From Heterocephalus glaber (lineage: Eukaryota > Chordata > Mammalia > Rodentia > Bathyergidae), in assembly GCF_000247695.1 (NCBI RefSeq), contig NW_004624776.1:11985021-12049020 (forward strand): 64,000 nucleotides of DNA, written 5' to 3'. Both the position numbers and the translations under genes were made by a program. Positions 9,862 through 20,690 of this stretch are shown piece after piece. Positions within the stretch are counted from its first letter, which is position 1. Every line of letters begins with the position of its first letter. The notes beneath the pieces were generated by a model, which saw only the letters and a list, made by a program, of their open reading frames with translations, was not told the DNA's origin and searched no databases.

Positions 9862-10236
9862 GTGGTTGGTCTCATCAGTATCCTCTCAAGACCCAGTGGT
9901 CCCTAGCCTGGAACTGTTGTGAGGATATGGAAGCTGTAAGCTGGGGGATGAGATGAAAAGTTTTTAGGTCATTGAGGGCATGTCTTAAGGGCATGGTGGG
10001 GCTCCAGTCCCTTCCTCTTTCTCTTTTGTTTCCCAGATATGAGGTGAGCAGTTTTACTCTACCATGGCCACCTGTTGTAATGTACTGCCTCACCACAGGC
10101 CCAAAAGCATTAGGGACAAGCAGCCATGGAATGGCACCTCCAAAACTAGAAGCCAAAGTATATTTTCTCTTTATAAATTGACTGTCTTAAGTATTTTGTT
10201 ACAGTGGTAGAAAGTTGACTAATATAAGAGGCAAGG
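9862..10236 (+). mobile_element. MaLR LTR (MST-like), sense
   Basis: Sense-strand LTR landmarks: 'atatgaggtgagcagttttactctaccatggcc' at 10035, 'cacaggcccaaaagcattagggacaagcagccatgg' at 10093, 'tatattttctctttataaattgactgtcttaagtattttgttacagtggtagaaagttgactaata' at 10160-10225. Confidence 0.75.
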
Positions 10237-10984
10237 AGATGCCTGTTCCAATAAGGAATAGGTAATGATGGCCTCAGATGAGATAGTAGCAGAGAGAAAG
10301 AAGAGAAAACAAAGAAGAAAAAGAAAAAAGAAAAGGAGAAATGGAATATGTCACTAGATTCTAAGGGATTTGGCCATTGACTAGGTGTGAGAGGAGAAGT
10401 GGATTAAAATTCAGACATTCTTTCAAAGTTTCAAGCTTCGGGGGAGGAGGAGAGGGATGTTATTACAGACAGAATAGACTGAAGAAAGGGCAAGTTCAAA
10501 AAAATATGAAATCTTTTGGTAAATGCTAAGAAAATTTATTGGGTGCTATATAAAACAAAAGAGAAAATGTATTAGGTGCTATATAAATGAAAAGATGGAA
10601 ATAGTCACAAATATAGCTGTGCAGAGGTTTTCTTGTTAGAATATGAAAGCCTGAACTGTATCTTTCTATATAACTTCATATAAAATTAATCCATATCAAG
10701 CCAAATGACTAATCCTGATAGATAGAAATAGAGTGAAACCTTGCTCTTCTTGAGACTCCATGAAATTTTAGGCAACGTCATTCATTGGCATCAACGCCTG
10801 AGTGCATGACTAGATCAAAACCTATACAAAAAAGATGATTAATTCACCCATACAAAGCCCATGCCTCTAAAAGTGCTTTGCCTGAATTCTAATTTATGTT
10901 TTGTCATTTATTTTGAAGTGAGCAAGAATTTGAGAAGCATTTTCTTTGCTCTTAATGGAAATGTTCAAAACTTTAAAAGTCTCA
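10237..10984. other. Unique DNA with an A/G-rich tract
   Basis: A purine-rich AAGAAGAAA-type tract covers 10,290-10,345. 'ttggtgct..tataaaacaaaagagaaaatgtattaggtgctatataaa' near 10,538-10,590 contains a small imperfect duplication (GGTGCTATATAAA). No gene supported. Confidence 0.45.
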
Positions 10985-11372
10985 GCCACCAAGGAACTCC
11001 CAGGGTAGTGGAGAAGATCAAGAGAAACAAACAGGAAACTACAGCTTGGATTCACACTGTTCTAGAAAGGTCTATGTGAGCAGGGAGAGGTATTATCAGT
11101 CATTTTAAGGAGGAAATTCAAAGTTCACACCTTATGAATGAGTAGGATTTGAGACCAGCAAAGGACCAACTCTAGACAGAGTTGATACAAAATGCAAAGG
11201 CATGAAGGAAGTATAGTGAATTCAGATAAGTCTCACTAATTATTATAGATATGCCCAGAAGGGTGTAGAGAGAGTGTGTATGTGTGTGTACATTTATGTT
11301 GGTGGGGTAAGAGAAAGATGTGGAAAGAGTAGCACAGAAAATGGACCAAGAGGGTAAACTGGGGCAGATCAT
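10985..11372 (+). repeat. Ancient interspersed repeat, class not assigned
   Basis: Contains 'aaggaggaaattcaaagttcac', 'gaatgagtaggatttgagaccagcaaagg' and 'caaaatgcaaaggcatgaaggaa' (11,105-11,215). These are in the order of the same old repeat seen at 9,130 and 16,740. A TG-rich patch lies at 11,270-11,295. Confidence 0.4.
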
Positions 11373-11391
11373 ATTCATCTAGTCAGTAAAT

Positions 11392-11427
11392 TTATATATA
11401 TATATACATATATATGTATATATATAG
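11392..11427. repeat. (TA)n microsatellite
   Basis: Alternating TATATA/CATATA/GTATATA tract of about 35 bases, able to fold back on itself. Confidence 0.9.
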
Positions 11428-11640
11428 ACCCTAAATCATTATGATGATTTAATGTGTCTCATAAAATATATTCAATAAAACAGGATTAAAAATATTGAGG
11501 AAACCAAAGAAAGGTGAGACATTGGAGACATAATGTTAAAATCACACACTGGACAAAAATGTAGATCACCTGTTTGGTTCTGAGCTTCCTAGTTGCCAAC
11601 GCAGGGAAGAGAACATGACTCAAAAATTAAAAGAATCCAG

Positions 11641-11786
11641 GATCTGGGCATGTTGGAGCATGCCTGTAATCCCAGCACTCAGGAGGCTGAGGCAAGAGGA
11701 TTGCCATAAATTCAAGGCCAGCCTAAGCTACATAGTGAGTTCAAGGCCAGCCTGAACTACATAGACCCTGTCCCTCCCAAAAAGCA
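11641..11786 (+). mobile_element. B1 SINE
   Basis: 7SL-derived: 'tgcctgtaatcccagcactc' at 11,671 and 'ggaggctgaggcaagagg'. The block TTCAAGGCCAGCCT occurs at 11,711 and 11,740, exactly 29 bases apart. This is the internal tandem duplication that defines rodent B1. Ends 'ccctgtccctcccaaaaag'. Confidence 0.92.
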
Positions 11787-11924
11787 TCTTGCTACCCAGA
11801 AGAAACAGGGGCCCTCAGGATATAGCAAGTTCTCCCTCAGGTTCTTGGGTAAGTAATTTTTCAGACACTTGAGCCAGAGTAAGTGATAACTTGGGGAGAA
11901 TTATCCTTGAAAATCATAAGCATG

Positions 11925-12036
11925 AGCCAAGCATGACAGTCCATACTCACAGTCTCAGTTACTCAGTAGGCTGACGCAAGAAGATGAAAAGTTTGAGACC
12001 AGCCTGAGTAACAACAACAACAACAACAACAAAATC
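11925..12036 (+). mobile_element. B1-like SINE, 3' truncated, (CAA)n tail
   Basis: Diverged 7SL-like body 'gagccaagcatgacagtccatactcacagtctcagttactcagtaggctgacgcaagaag', then 'gtttgagaccagcctgagtaa' running straight into (CAA)n at 12,010-12,032. The usual 'gagaccctgtctc' end is missing, apparently absorbed by expansion of the repeat. Confidence 0.75.
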
Positions 12037-12229
12037 ACAACCTTGATTGAGAGAATAAGAACTGCTGCAGGGAAAGCCAAGAAGCAGGGCTTCCAGCTCC
12101 TCTACACTGTGGGCTCTTTCCTGCCTTTGTGGAAGTAATTCAAGGTGGCAGAGTAGACCCAGCAGGTCACATGCAGCCAGCAGATGGGTTTTGTCTGGCA
12201 GCCACAGTGTTCTGATCATTGTCTTTTAC
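12037..12229. other. Short unique interval
   Basis: Includes most of an 86-codon minus-strand open frame (11,959-12,219) that starts in unique sequence and runs into the B1 tail. No domain seen; not called as a gene. Confidence 0.4.
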
Positions 12230-12378
12230 TCTTGCTTTTATTTTTCCTCTTATTATTATAAAAACAATGCATTTGCAAAAGACTTTGAAGAGGCCGAAGA
12301 GTAGAAAGAACAAACTCTAATCCCTCTCAGAAATGGTCACTATTGATACCTGCTTTCTAGTCTAGATATTACTTGAAT
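12230..12378 (+). repeat. Diverged LINE-like repeat fragment
   Basis: 'ttattattataaaaacaatgcat', 'agagtagaaagaacaaactctaatccctctcagaaatggtcactattgatacctgctttctagtctagat'. The same order of motifs ('..aaatcacccataatccc..cagagataac..') recurs at 17,395 and 47,512 in this window, so it is a repeat family. I cannot name the family. Confidence 0.45.
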
Positions 12379-12714
12379 TACTTTTTCCATTTAAATCTTT
12401 GAGGCAGGACAAACTAGCTCCATGCGCCCTGTACTGCCTCCTCCCCTACGGCCTTATATCTGGCTCGCCTCACATGTTGGTCCTTCCTCCTCTATCCCTG
12501 TGATCCTCAGAATAAAGCCCAGGCCTACACTATGTATGATCTCTAAAATTAAACCACTAACTAAATAAAATATAGAGGAAACGAGAAGGCAATCTGTCAA
12601 TCAGAGAATAAATCTAACAAGTTAATATTAATGGTACTTTAAACATCAATTAAATAGTTTAAGTACAAGGGTTTTTAAAATCACATCAAGATTGAAAGTC
12701 AAAAATGTTTAGGG

Positions 12715-12797
12715 GCCAGGGATTTAGCTCGGTGGTTCTGCTGCCTGCCTCACAAGCACAAGGTCCTGAGTTTGATCCCCAGTACAAAAAAAAAAAA
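12715..12797 (+). mobile_element. Young tRNA-derived (ID-like) SINE at gap edge
   Basis: 'gccagggatttagctcggtgg' A box and 'gagtttgatccccag' B box, followed by 13 A that run straight into the N gap. The right target-site duplication is hidden by the gap. Confidence 0.88.
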
Positions 12798-13037
12798 NNN
12801 NNNNNNNNNNNNNNNNNNNNNNNNNNNNNNNNNNNNNNNNNNNNNNNNNNNNNNNNNNNNNNNNNNNNNNNNNNNNNNNNNNNNNNNNNNNNNNNNNNNN
12901 NNNNNNNNNNNNNNNNNNNNNNNNNNNNNNNNNNNNNNNNNNNNNNNNNNNNNNNNNNNNNNNNNNNNNNNNNNNNNNNNNNNNNNNNNNNNNNNNNNNN
13001 NNNNNNNNNNNNNNNNNNNNNNNNNNNNNNNNNNNNN
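12798..13037. other. Assembly gap (240 N)
   Basis: Unknown bases between a SINE A-tail and a (GA)n repeat. Open frames computed across it are meaningless. Confidence 0.99.

Positions 13038-13066
<29 letters not shown>
13038..13066. repeat. (GA)n microsatellite
   Basis: 29 bases of perfect GA directly after the gap. It is probably part of the A/GA-rich tail region of the preceding SINE, as A-tails in this genome often expand into such repeats. Confidence 0.9.
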
Positions 13067-13068
<2 letters not shown>

Positions 13069-15411
13069 AGCGCTAGACAGCATCATAGAGACTGATAAGT
13101 CAAAAGAAAAAATTGAAAACCAGAATTACAAGCAAAAACACTTAAAGAAAATAAATCTAGGCATTTTGAAAATTAAAAAAGGATTAAAAACACAAAAAGG
13201 CACAAAGAAAACTACAAATGTGCTAATAACATAATCATGAGGACAGAACTAAACCTTTGAAGAAAACTGCAACTTCTCTGTTTAAATAGAAGATGATGAA
13301 AGGAAACACAAGCACAAAATACAAACAGCAGTAAATATCTAAACAAAGTCAAGTTGCCTCTGGCTTCTTGCTGCCCTTCCCTTCTCTCACCAGAGCAGAG
13401 TTGAAACACACAGAGCAGTGTGACTCTCGAAGCTTCTCAGTGCAAGTGCCCATTGACTCCAGCATGGTGTCTCCTGTCCCTGACAAGAAAGACTCTTTTC
13501 AGCTGGTGCCTGAGTTCAGGGGTGCTTTTTTTCCTTAATTCAAACATCTAGAGGCCTCTATCCAACCTGAGAAAGTGCCCTTCAGCTATTTATACTTGTG
13601 AGCAGAGGACATGCTGCTTAGCATAAACTGGGGGGAACTTGTACATAGCCAGGACTGCTCTTTCTAAATGGAACAAATGGAAAAAACAGGCAGGAAGTGT
13701 GTATCTTCACTGGATGTCCACAGAGCAGTGGGAACCTCCTGTTCCAGAGCATGGCTTTCGTCTTGACATATGATATGAGGTCCACGCATCAACTCACTTG
13801 ACCTGAGTCATCCTGCAGTCCTTACAGTAGCATACCTTACCAAATGAGCTGAGAATACTTGTTTACTGAGAGCAATATGACACAGACTAAATGCTAGACT
13901 CTCACTCTTTGATTCTTGTTCCATAGATGATGAAAAAAACAACTTATGTTATGACATTACTTAGACATATTAAAACTAATTAGCGCTTAGCTTCATTTCT
14001 ATTATTAGTAGCCATATTTTGGGACTTTTGTTGAGATTTGAGATTCACTTAACTGTCTTGATACTACTAGGAAGCATCCTTTGTGGCCCCATTGTCTGTG
14101 ACAAGCAATTACTGACCCTTTCTTTGTGCCCAAGAGAGCCATAGTGCAGAAGGAGAAGAGCACTGTGAGATTTTTCCCTAATTCTTGGTATAAAGGTTTA
14201 GATCTTACTTATTGGTCAGACAAAGAGTACCCAAAAGAACCCAAGTACGATGAAGAGTAAGATTGTGACTATTTGTTGTGCCCATTTCAAGAAGAAAATC
14301 AAGAGCTAAAATTTACCTTGTATTTTTGTATCCACCCTTAATATTACTCACCTCATTGCCTCACCCTTTTGACAGCTAGATTACCTGGAAAAATAGTTCT
14401 TAGATGTCCCTATAAGGTTTTCATGACCAGTCCTGGCTTGGGATCCTTAAGAATTCTTCTTGTACCTCTCAAACCATGTTATTGGAAGAAGGTACTTACA
14501 GACAGGCCTACACACACACAAGACTTCCATCCATCCATCCACCATCATCTATCCACTCCCAGATCTAGAATCATTGTTTTGTAACCATTTTTGAGGAACC
14601 ATCTATATGTCAGTAACAGTTGCTGGAATCTTACAGATCGATTCTTGTAGGTTTAAATATAGCTACAGCTAACGACTTAGTGATCATTGCCATGAAGCAC
14701 TGCTAAAAGCCGTTTCACACTCAATTGCCAGTGGAAGCCAGAAGAGGTCAAGCTGAGCCAGGTTGGAAAAATTATCAATCCTCCACAATCTTTCTGCAAT
14801 TCTGCTTTTTTTTTTGAAAGATAAACTTAAGGCAAGTGCCCTAAGACTTATAACTACAGACACTTGGAAGTGATTCTGAAATGTTATGTTTGTTTAGCAG
14901 TGTCCTTTCTTCCTACTATTTATTTATACACCTGCTTCCTCTCTTGCTTTTCTTAGAATTGGGTCTTTAGATCTGAAATTTAACCAAAGCATCAATCTGT
15001 TACCCCCCCCCCAAACACACACACCCCAGTGGCCACTACAATAGTGAGATTTCTCTTCAAATAACTCAAAAAGAAGTAATTTTCTCTTTTTAAATTATCC
15101 CTATTGAATGTTAGCAATTATAATGAATGCCAAAAAATTAATAAATAGTACTTTTTCACTCCCAAAATCTTTTGGCCCACATTGTTTTCCAGTTTCAAAG
15201 CTTTGTTTCCAAACTCAACAGACATCTGCCCATCCATCTATGCTTGACTCCCTTTTACATGTGCAGAGGAAGCCCAGGAGTCAAACAGAGAAGCAGGAAT
15301 GCTTCCAGATAAACAAAGATCCAGGGGTCCACATCATTGCAGACACATTCCCACAACCTCCATATCAACCCAGCATCCTGCTCCTCTGAAATGCCTTAAA
15401 GAAGTAGGATT
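13067..15411. other. Unique DNA, no gene recognised
   Basis: About 2.3 kb without a convincing repeat or coding region. Small features: a (CATC)n/(CCAT)n patch at 14,528-14,550, a nine-to-ten C run followed by CA dinucleotides at 15,004-15,028. The longest open frame is 93 codons (15,108-15,389, plus) with no recognised domain. Confidence 0.45.
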
Positions 15412-15546
15412 TGTGTTGAGGGTATAGCTCCATGGTAGTGCTTGCCTAGAACATGATTAATTCCCTGAAACACTCTCCCCCTCCTCTCTCTCCTCCCCCT
15501 CTCCTCTCTCTCTCTCCCTCCCTCCCTCCCTCTCTCTGTCTCTCTG
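15412..15546 (+). mobile_element. Diverged ID-like SINE with (CT)n
   Basis: 'gtgttgagggtatagctccatggtagtgcttgcctag' followed by 'attccctgaaacac' is a worn ID-type body. A CT/CCCT-rich tract (15,474-15,546) takes the place of the tail. The second half of the body is degraded. Confidence 0.6.
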
Positions 15547-15759
15547 GAATCAACCTTTCAATACAGGACATCAATAGGGCATATTGTCCTAAAGCCCCAT
15601 ACTACCCGCTGTTACATTTTAATTTTCTTTGCCAACTTCATATATTCCAGCCCCAGGTCATGTTCCATTTGTTCCATTAACACTGTCATCTCCTTATATG
15701 CCAACACTATTTCTGCATGTTCCCTTCATTGCCTTTTTCATTTAAAAAAGTCACTCGAC

Positions 15760-15880
15760 AGTCAATCAATAAGCATTTATTGAGCACCTATTCAACCCTT
15801 AGGGCAACAGCAGCTCTCACTAATAAATTTACAGTGAGCTTCAGGCAAGAGATGATGCAGAGTGCTGTTTAACCCAGATA
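15760..15880 (+). repeat. Ancient interspersed repeat fragment
   Basis: 'caataagcatttattgagcacctattcaaccc' with downstream 'ctcactaataaatttacagtgagctt' is typical of old mammalian MIR/LINE-derived repeats. Class not resolved. Confidence 0.4.
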
Positions 15881-16739
15881 AAATGTGTTAGGTGGGTCAC
15901 ATTGAACTCTCATTTTCAGGTATGTCACTTCAACATATGTGGCTAACATATAGCCTTGTGCGAATAGGTGCTCGATACTCTAACCATTTCTCACTGACAG
16001 ATTTTGATGCAGTACCGCAATTAAGATTCTGTGGCTCTCTGGCAAATGCAGTACAAAAACATTTGAAAAGGAAGTATGGTCTAGATGGAGAATAACAAAC
16101 GATTTATAGTTTATTTGCCAAGACATGTAGGAGGTAAATATAAAACAAAACTCTAGCAAGCTTAGCATTTTCCTTCTCCAAATATAATGCTGCTGACTAC
16201 AGGCCAACAGCACAGCTTTGCACAACTCCTCAAATTAAAATTGGCTGAAAAGCGATGCCATCACTTTTCAGCATTCAGATGCCATCCCAGACATTTGCTA
16301 GTTTATGGCCAGATATTGGTTTCCTCAAACAACCTACAATCTAATTTATAACCCACTTGGCAAACAGCAAAGGTGTTAAGGGTGGTAACTTTTGCCACCT
16401 TTAGCTTTTGTGTGTAACCAAAGATCATAATTTTCAGTGTGCATTTAATCTCCCTTATGTGTGTGAAGCAAATCTTTAAACATGGCTCCATCAAAACACT
16501 AAACCCCAGCACATTGCAGGTGCCCAGCTGGAAATTTCAGAATTTTTGAAAACATGCAGTTTGACTTAATGAATAGGTTCCATCATGTAAGGCACAATAC
16601 AATCCCACTTTGAACAGCTGCAAAGGAGGAGTATAACAAGTGTTCAAATACCTGGTCTGTTCAGGACTGGGGAAATGGTGCAGAGAGACAGAACAGATTC
16701 AGGTGAAACTAGAACCTCTCCTAGTAGTTGGAGGCCCAA
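15881..16739. other. Unique DNA
   Basis: No gene recognised. Open frames of 67-81 codons on both strands overlap one another and lack features. Confidence 0.45.
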
Positions 16740-16995
16740 GAAAGAAAGGCTTGAGTAAAAGATGTGGCATTTGAGACAGAGTTGAAAGAATAAGTGGGCT
16801 GGGCTGGGGATTTAGCTCAGTGGTTTCGCTGCCTGCTGCGCAAGCGCAGGGACCCAAGTTCGATCCCCAGTACCAAAAAAAACCCAAACAAACAAATGAG
16901 TAGGCTTCAGGAATATAGGGAGGTGGAACTCAAAGAAGCTGAGGTGAAGGGTGTGGAAGGGCCACATAGATTCTCTACCTGGGCCTGCCTTCCTT
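16740..16995 (+). repeat. Ancient interspersed repeat, split by a SINE
   Basis: 'gatgtggcatttgagacagagttgaaagaataag' before and 'atgagtaggcttcaggaatatagggaggtgg' after the SINE at 16,798 read continuously as the same old family seen at 10,985. The SINE therefore inserted into it. Confidence 0.4.
16798..16890 (+). mobile_element. Young tRNA-derived (ID-like) SINE
   Basis: 'gctggggatttagctcagtgg' A box, 'aagttcgatccccag' B box, tail 'taccaaaaaaaacccaaacaaac'. Flanks 'gaataagtgggct' and 'aaatgagtaggct' are an imperfect duplication, so this is an older member than those with exact duplications. Confidence 0.88.
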
Positions 16996-16996
16996 T

Positions 16997-17235
16997 TCCT
17001 ATAATAGCTAACACTGCTTGAGTTAGTACTATATACCAGGAATCATTTGAAGTGCTTGCTACACAATAGAATCCACTTAATTCTCAAAATTTTCCTATGA
17101 GAGAAACCATAAAATAACCCCATCCCATTTTTCAGATCAAAAAACTAAGAAACAGAAAAACTAAGCAGCTTACCCAGGGTTGCACAACTATGAATTGTTG
17201 GACTGCAAGCGAACCTAGACATGCTGCTTACCATT
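16997..17235 (+). repeat. MIR SINE, nearly full length
   Basis: Runs through the whole MIR order: 'atagctaacactgcttgagttagtactatataccagg', 'ccacttaattctcaaaattttcctatgagag', 'cccatcccatttttcagatcaaaaaactaagaaac', 'taagcagcttacccagggttgcacaact' and a worn 3' end. Confidence 0.8.
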
Positions 17236-17394
17236 AAATTCCTAGGAAGCTTGGGCCCAACATGTTGGGGCTCAGCTGCAACTTCTGGCTACTAAATCTG
17301 CCTATGCTCTTGAACCAGTACTCTCCGTTCAATCTCTGCCTTGTATATGGAAACCAGGATGCCTGGAATTATTTTGCATTGTGCATTTGTAAAA

Positions 17395-17700
17395 ATAACA
17401 TCTTTTTATTGTTTTCCTTATTAAAAAGTAATACTTATTTAATGTAGAATAATTAGATTATAGAGATAAGCAGAAAGAAGAAAATTAAGGCTTCCATAAT
17501 CCTACCCTCCAGAGATAACTGCTCTCAATATATTGCTGAGTCTCTTCCCAGGCTGCCTTTGTGTGTGTGCTTGGAATGAACACACACAAGCATAAACTAT
17601 CTTGCAATCTGCTTTTTCCACTTAGCAAGACACAAACATCTTTTCATGACAACAACTTTTTATCTATAGTCCAGTTTTAAATGGTTCTCTTGAAGTGTTA
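17395..17700 (+). repeat. Diverged LINE-like repeat fragment
   Basis: 'gaagaaaattaaggcttccataatcctaccctccagagataactgctc' followed by 'caatctgctttttccacttagcaagacac..catcttttcatgac'. Same family as 12,230 and 47,512; longest of the three copies. Family not named. Confidence 0.5.
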
Positions 17701-17850
17701 GGGAATTAGATAAGGCTGAAGAAGAAGGCTCTGGAATTGACCAAATATAGAATGAAGTAGGAATAGAAAGGTGCTCCCACACGTAAACTTTGTCTATGCG
17801 GGGACATGCAGGATGCATGGCTAATTCAACCCAATTCCAAGTTGGTGACG

Positions 17851-18310
17851 TGTCTTAGTTACTTTTCTCATTGCGGAGACAAAATGCCTGACACCCAAAG
17901 TTAAAGGAGGAAAGGTTTGTTTAGCTCACAGTTTGTAGAGGTTTCCGTTCATAATTGGGTGGCTCCAAGGCAGGGTGGCACATGGCAGAGGGGCATCACA
18001 GAAACAGTTCATGGCAGGCAGAAGGCAGAAAGTCAGCAAGCTTCAAAGCAGTGAAACAGCAAGCCACAACAGCAGCCCTCTTTCTGTCCCTTGTATTCTA
18101 CCCAGGACATACCTTGCAGTAGGTAGCACTCACACTCAGGGTGGCCCTTCCCATTATCCATACCCAGAACTATGCCAAACCAACTAGTGGATTAATTTAG
18201 TAATCACACACCCTTGATCCCAGCATCGTACAGTCTAAACAAACCAACTTTGAAAGCCTTACCTATGACCCCATGAGGCTTTGGGGGGACATCTAGACAC
18301 AACCCTAACA
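17851..18310 (-). mobile_element. Solo LTR, antisense (copy A)
   Basis: Plus strand runs TGTCTTAGTTAC to CCCTAACA, about 460 bases. It has 'ggaggaaaggtttgtttagctcacagtttgtagagg' near the left and 'catgaggctttggggggacatctagacac' near the right. A second copy of the same LTR lies at 28,908-29,350, also antisense. MaLR-like; no internal retroviral region. Confidence 0.75.
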
Positions 18311-18396
18311 GGACAGGAGCCAAGAGGGGATCACAAGAGCTTCAGAAAACAAGAGCAGAGAGACTGATGGGGCAAGCACAGAAGTAGGGCACCGTG

Positions 18397-18670
18397 TTGG
18401 TCAGCTTTTCCTTGCTGTAACAAAATGCCTGAGAATCACTCCAGGAGAAAAAGTGTATTTTGGCTCATGGTTTCAGAGGTTTTTGTCCATAGTGAGTTGG
18501 CTCACCAGCTTTTAGGTCTGTGGAGAGGCAGAAACATCATAGGGGTAGGAGATGGCAGAGGAAAGCTGCTCACCACATGGAGGCCACCAAGCAGAAAGGT
18601 TGAGAGAGCAGAGAACCAGGAAAGGGTTGGGGACAACATGTACCCTTCAAAGCCATACTCTGTTATTTAA
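18397..18670 (-). mobile_element. MaLR-type LTR fragment, antisense
   Basis: 'ttttccttgctgtaacaaaatgcctgagaa', 'attttggctcatggtttcagagg', 'ggcagaggaaagctgctcaccacatgg' and 'acatgtacccttcaaagccat' are in antisense MaLR order. The rest of the LTR is missing where the ID-like SINE at 18,671 begins. Confidence 0.75.
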
Positions 18671-18758
18671 AAAATGTTTTTGGTGCTTGAGGTAGAACCC
18701 AGGGTCTCTAGCATGCTGAGCACATGCTCTATCACTGATCTACATCGCTATCCCCTGA
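18671..18758 (-). mobile_element. ID-like SINE (older subfamily), antisense
   Basis: Plus strand 'tggtgcttgaggtagaacccagggtctctagcatgctgagcacatgctctatcactgatctac' is the complement of an ID-type body, with 'gcatgctgagcacatgct' instead of the 'cacaagcgcaagg' segment of the young family. Confidence 0.7.
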
Positions 18759-20070
18759 GGGAGATATTTTTTGAATATCATGATTGTTTTCCCTGAGAAT
18801 GGAATGTCTTAAAGAGAGGAAATGCCCTGAAAACATAATGAAGAAGTGGTATATCATTCTTTTCAACGCAATCAACAAAACACTATTTGCAGAATTATAC
18901 TCCATTCCAGAAGTATACTCCATTATACTTCTTGGGTCTCTGGTTCCTGCTCACTTACTTTTGCATTGATTCTTGAATTTGGGTCCACCATTCTGGCATC
19001 CATCCCTCCCCATCACCCTTGACCCTACTCCAGCACCCACTCTACTTATTTAGCTCTTGGTCGACCACCCAAACACTATGGTTCCAAATTCTGCATTTGC
19101 CTTCTAGATTCGGTATTTATCCAATGGTTTCCTGGTACAACACCAGCAAGCCTGCATCCCCAGACCAGGTAGAGCAAAGAAGGAAGAAGAGACCTGAAAG
19201 GCACTGCACAAAGAAAGCATCAGTTTGGATCACTGACTGGACATGACAGCCTAATATTGTGACATTACAACTAGAGAAAGAAGAGTGACATTCCATCGAA
19301 CCACCAAGAATCTTTGCCCCTTATTAACAATTTCTGATAATAGGATGCATACAGTCTGTAGGAGGGGAAATACTAGCTAGGTTGCATGTCTTTCTCTGTC
19401 ATAGAGTTGTGTTTGGGGTCACAGTGTAATTGTGGTGGTTAACTACAAGTGGAGAAAGCGTTGGCAGGTGTGGCAAGGCATGGCAGCAGCAAGCTATGAG
19501 GAAAAAAAAGACAGAAATATTAGTGAATCCACAATGGAGAAGATAAAAACTCCACAGAAAGAGTGAAAAAGTGAGCTGGGTTTGCCTTGAACCATAATTT
19601 GCGCTGAATAAACCTTCTTTTGGGTATTTTAAATATTTTCCCTCCCAGTGAAAACTAGATGAAAGCATTTTTTGCTGCATGTGTGATTATTTTCTATTTT
19701 TCCTGTATGTATTTAAGGGTTAAAATGGTCTCATTTATGAATTGGTATATAAGCTGAAAACATTCTGGTCTAATTGGCATATAAGCTGGCAAAGCTCTCC
19801 CAGGCCTCTCTGATGTACTCAAGGAAACCCACAGGGCCCCGTGGCATCACACTCAGGGACGTCAGCTGGAAATTGAACAACTAGGTATTCACATTCTTGT
19901 GTTGCTTTCCCTTTATTCCCATTTTTAAAATGTAGGCATTCTCATTTAGAGTTAGCACATTGAACACATTTGCACCAAGGTGTTAATGATTCTCAGCGCT
20001 CCCCTTTCTTGAAGACAGGGGTTGAGGAAGGGTGAAAGCAGAACCTTAGGTTCCAAAGGAGAGCGTGTAT
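18759..20070. other. Unique DNA
   Basis: No gene recognised. The 16-base motif ATTGG(T/C)ATATAAGCTG is present at about 19,741 and 19,773, a local duplication containing a TATA-like core. Open frames of 61-93 codons are unremarkable. Confidence 0.45.
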
Positions 20071-20690
20071 GCTCATGCTCATAACAGCACTATTCATAAT
20101 AACCAAAAGGCCAAAGCAACCCAAGAGTCCATCAGTGGGTGAATGGATATCACAGGGAGATGTATACATACAATGGATATTGAGAAATAAATTTATTTAT
20201 AATTTTAGTCAATATACATGATTGACATAAAAATATCAATAAAAGTATACATTTTTAAAATACTTGGGAAGCCATCTTTATAACAGTGACTTTCTTAGGG
20301 TGATATATCAGATGTAACTCAATCAGATACCATCTTAATTGGCAGAGGTTCAATAAACTTGCCTGGAGTACAATGGACTACAATTCAGAAGGAATTTCAA
20401 AGGAATGAAATTCTGACACATGAGGCAACATAGATGAACCTTGAGGACGTTATGCTAAGAAAAAATGAAAGTCCTGCATGATTGTGCTTATATGAGTTAA
20501 ATTTGTACAGAAAGAAAACAGAATGGTGGTTGCCAGAATCTGGGGGGAAGGGGAATGGGAATTTAGGGTTTAATGGGTACAGAGTTTCTGTTGGGGACGA
20601 TGAAAATGTTTTGGAGACTGGCTGCACAACAATGTGAATGTACTTAACACTATTGAACGATATCACTTTAAATGGTAAGTGTTATGCTAT
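20071..20690 (+). mobile_element. Old L1M LINE 3' end, interrupted
   Basis: 'cataacagcactattcataataaccaaaagg', 'ccatcagtgggtgaatgg' and 'catacaatgga' lead to a break at 20,177. The L1 order resumes at 20,369 with 'acaatggactacaattcagaagga', 'gaaattctgacacatgaggcaacatagatgaacc', 'agaatggtggttgccag'. The 3' end is near 'gatatcactttaaatggtaag'. Confidence 0.8.
20178..20368. mobile_element. Unidentified insert within the L1M
   Basis: About 190 bases interrupt the L1M at a point where TACAATGGA is present on both sides (20,169-20,177 and 20,369-20,377). This suggests an insertion with a 9-base target-site duplication. On the plus strand the insert has an AATAAA near 20,353 but no A-tail. I do not recognise the element. 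Confidence 0.5.

Noticed and set aside
11392..11427. Hairpin at the (TA)n tract as a possible small RNA gene
   Set aside because: Simple AT repeat folding on itself, with no flanking stem or conserved loop to suggest a microRNA precursor.
12705..13095. Open frames of 107-123 codons on both strands
   Set aside because: They span the 240-base N gap; the frames are artefacts of unknown sequence and the (GA)n repeat.
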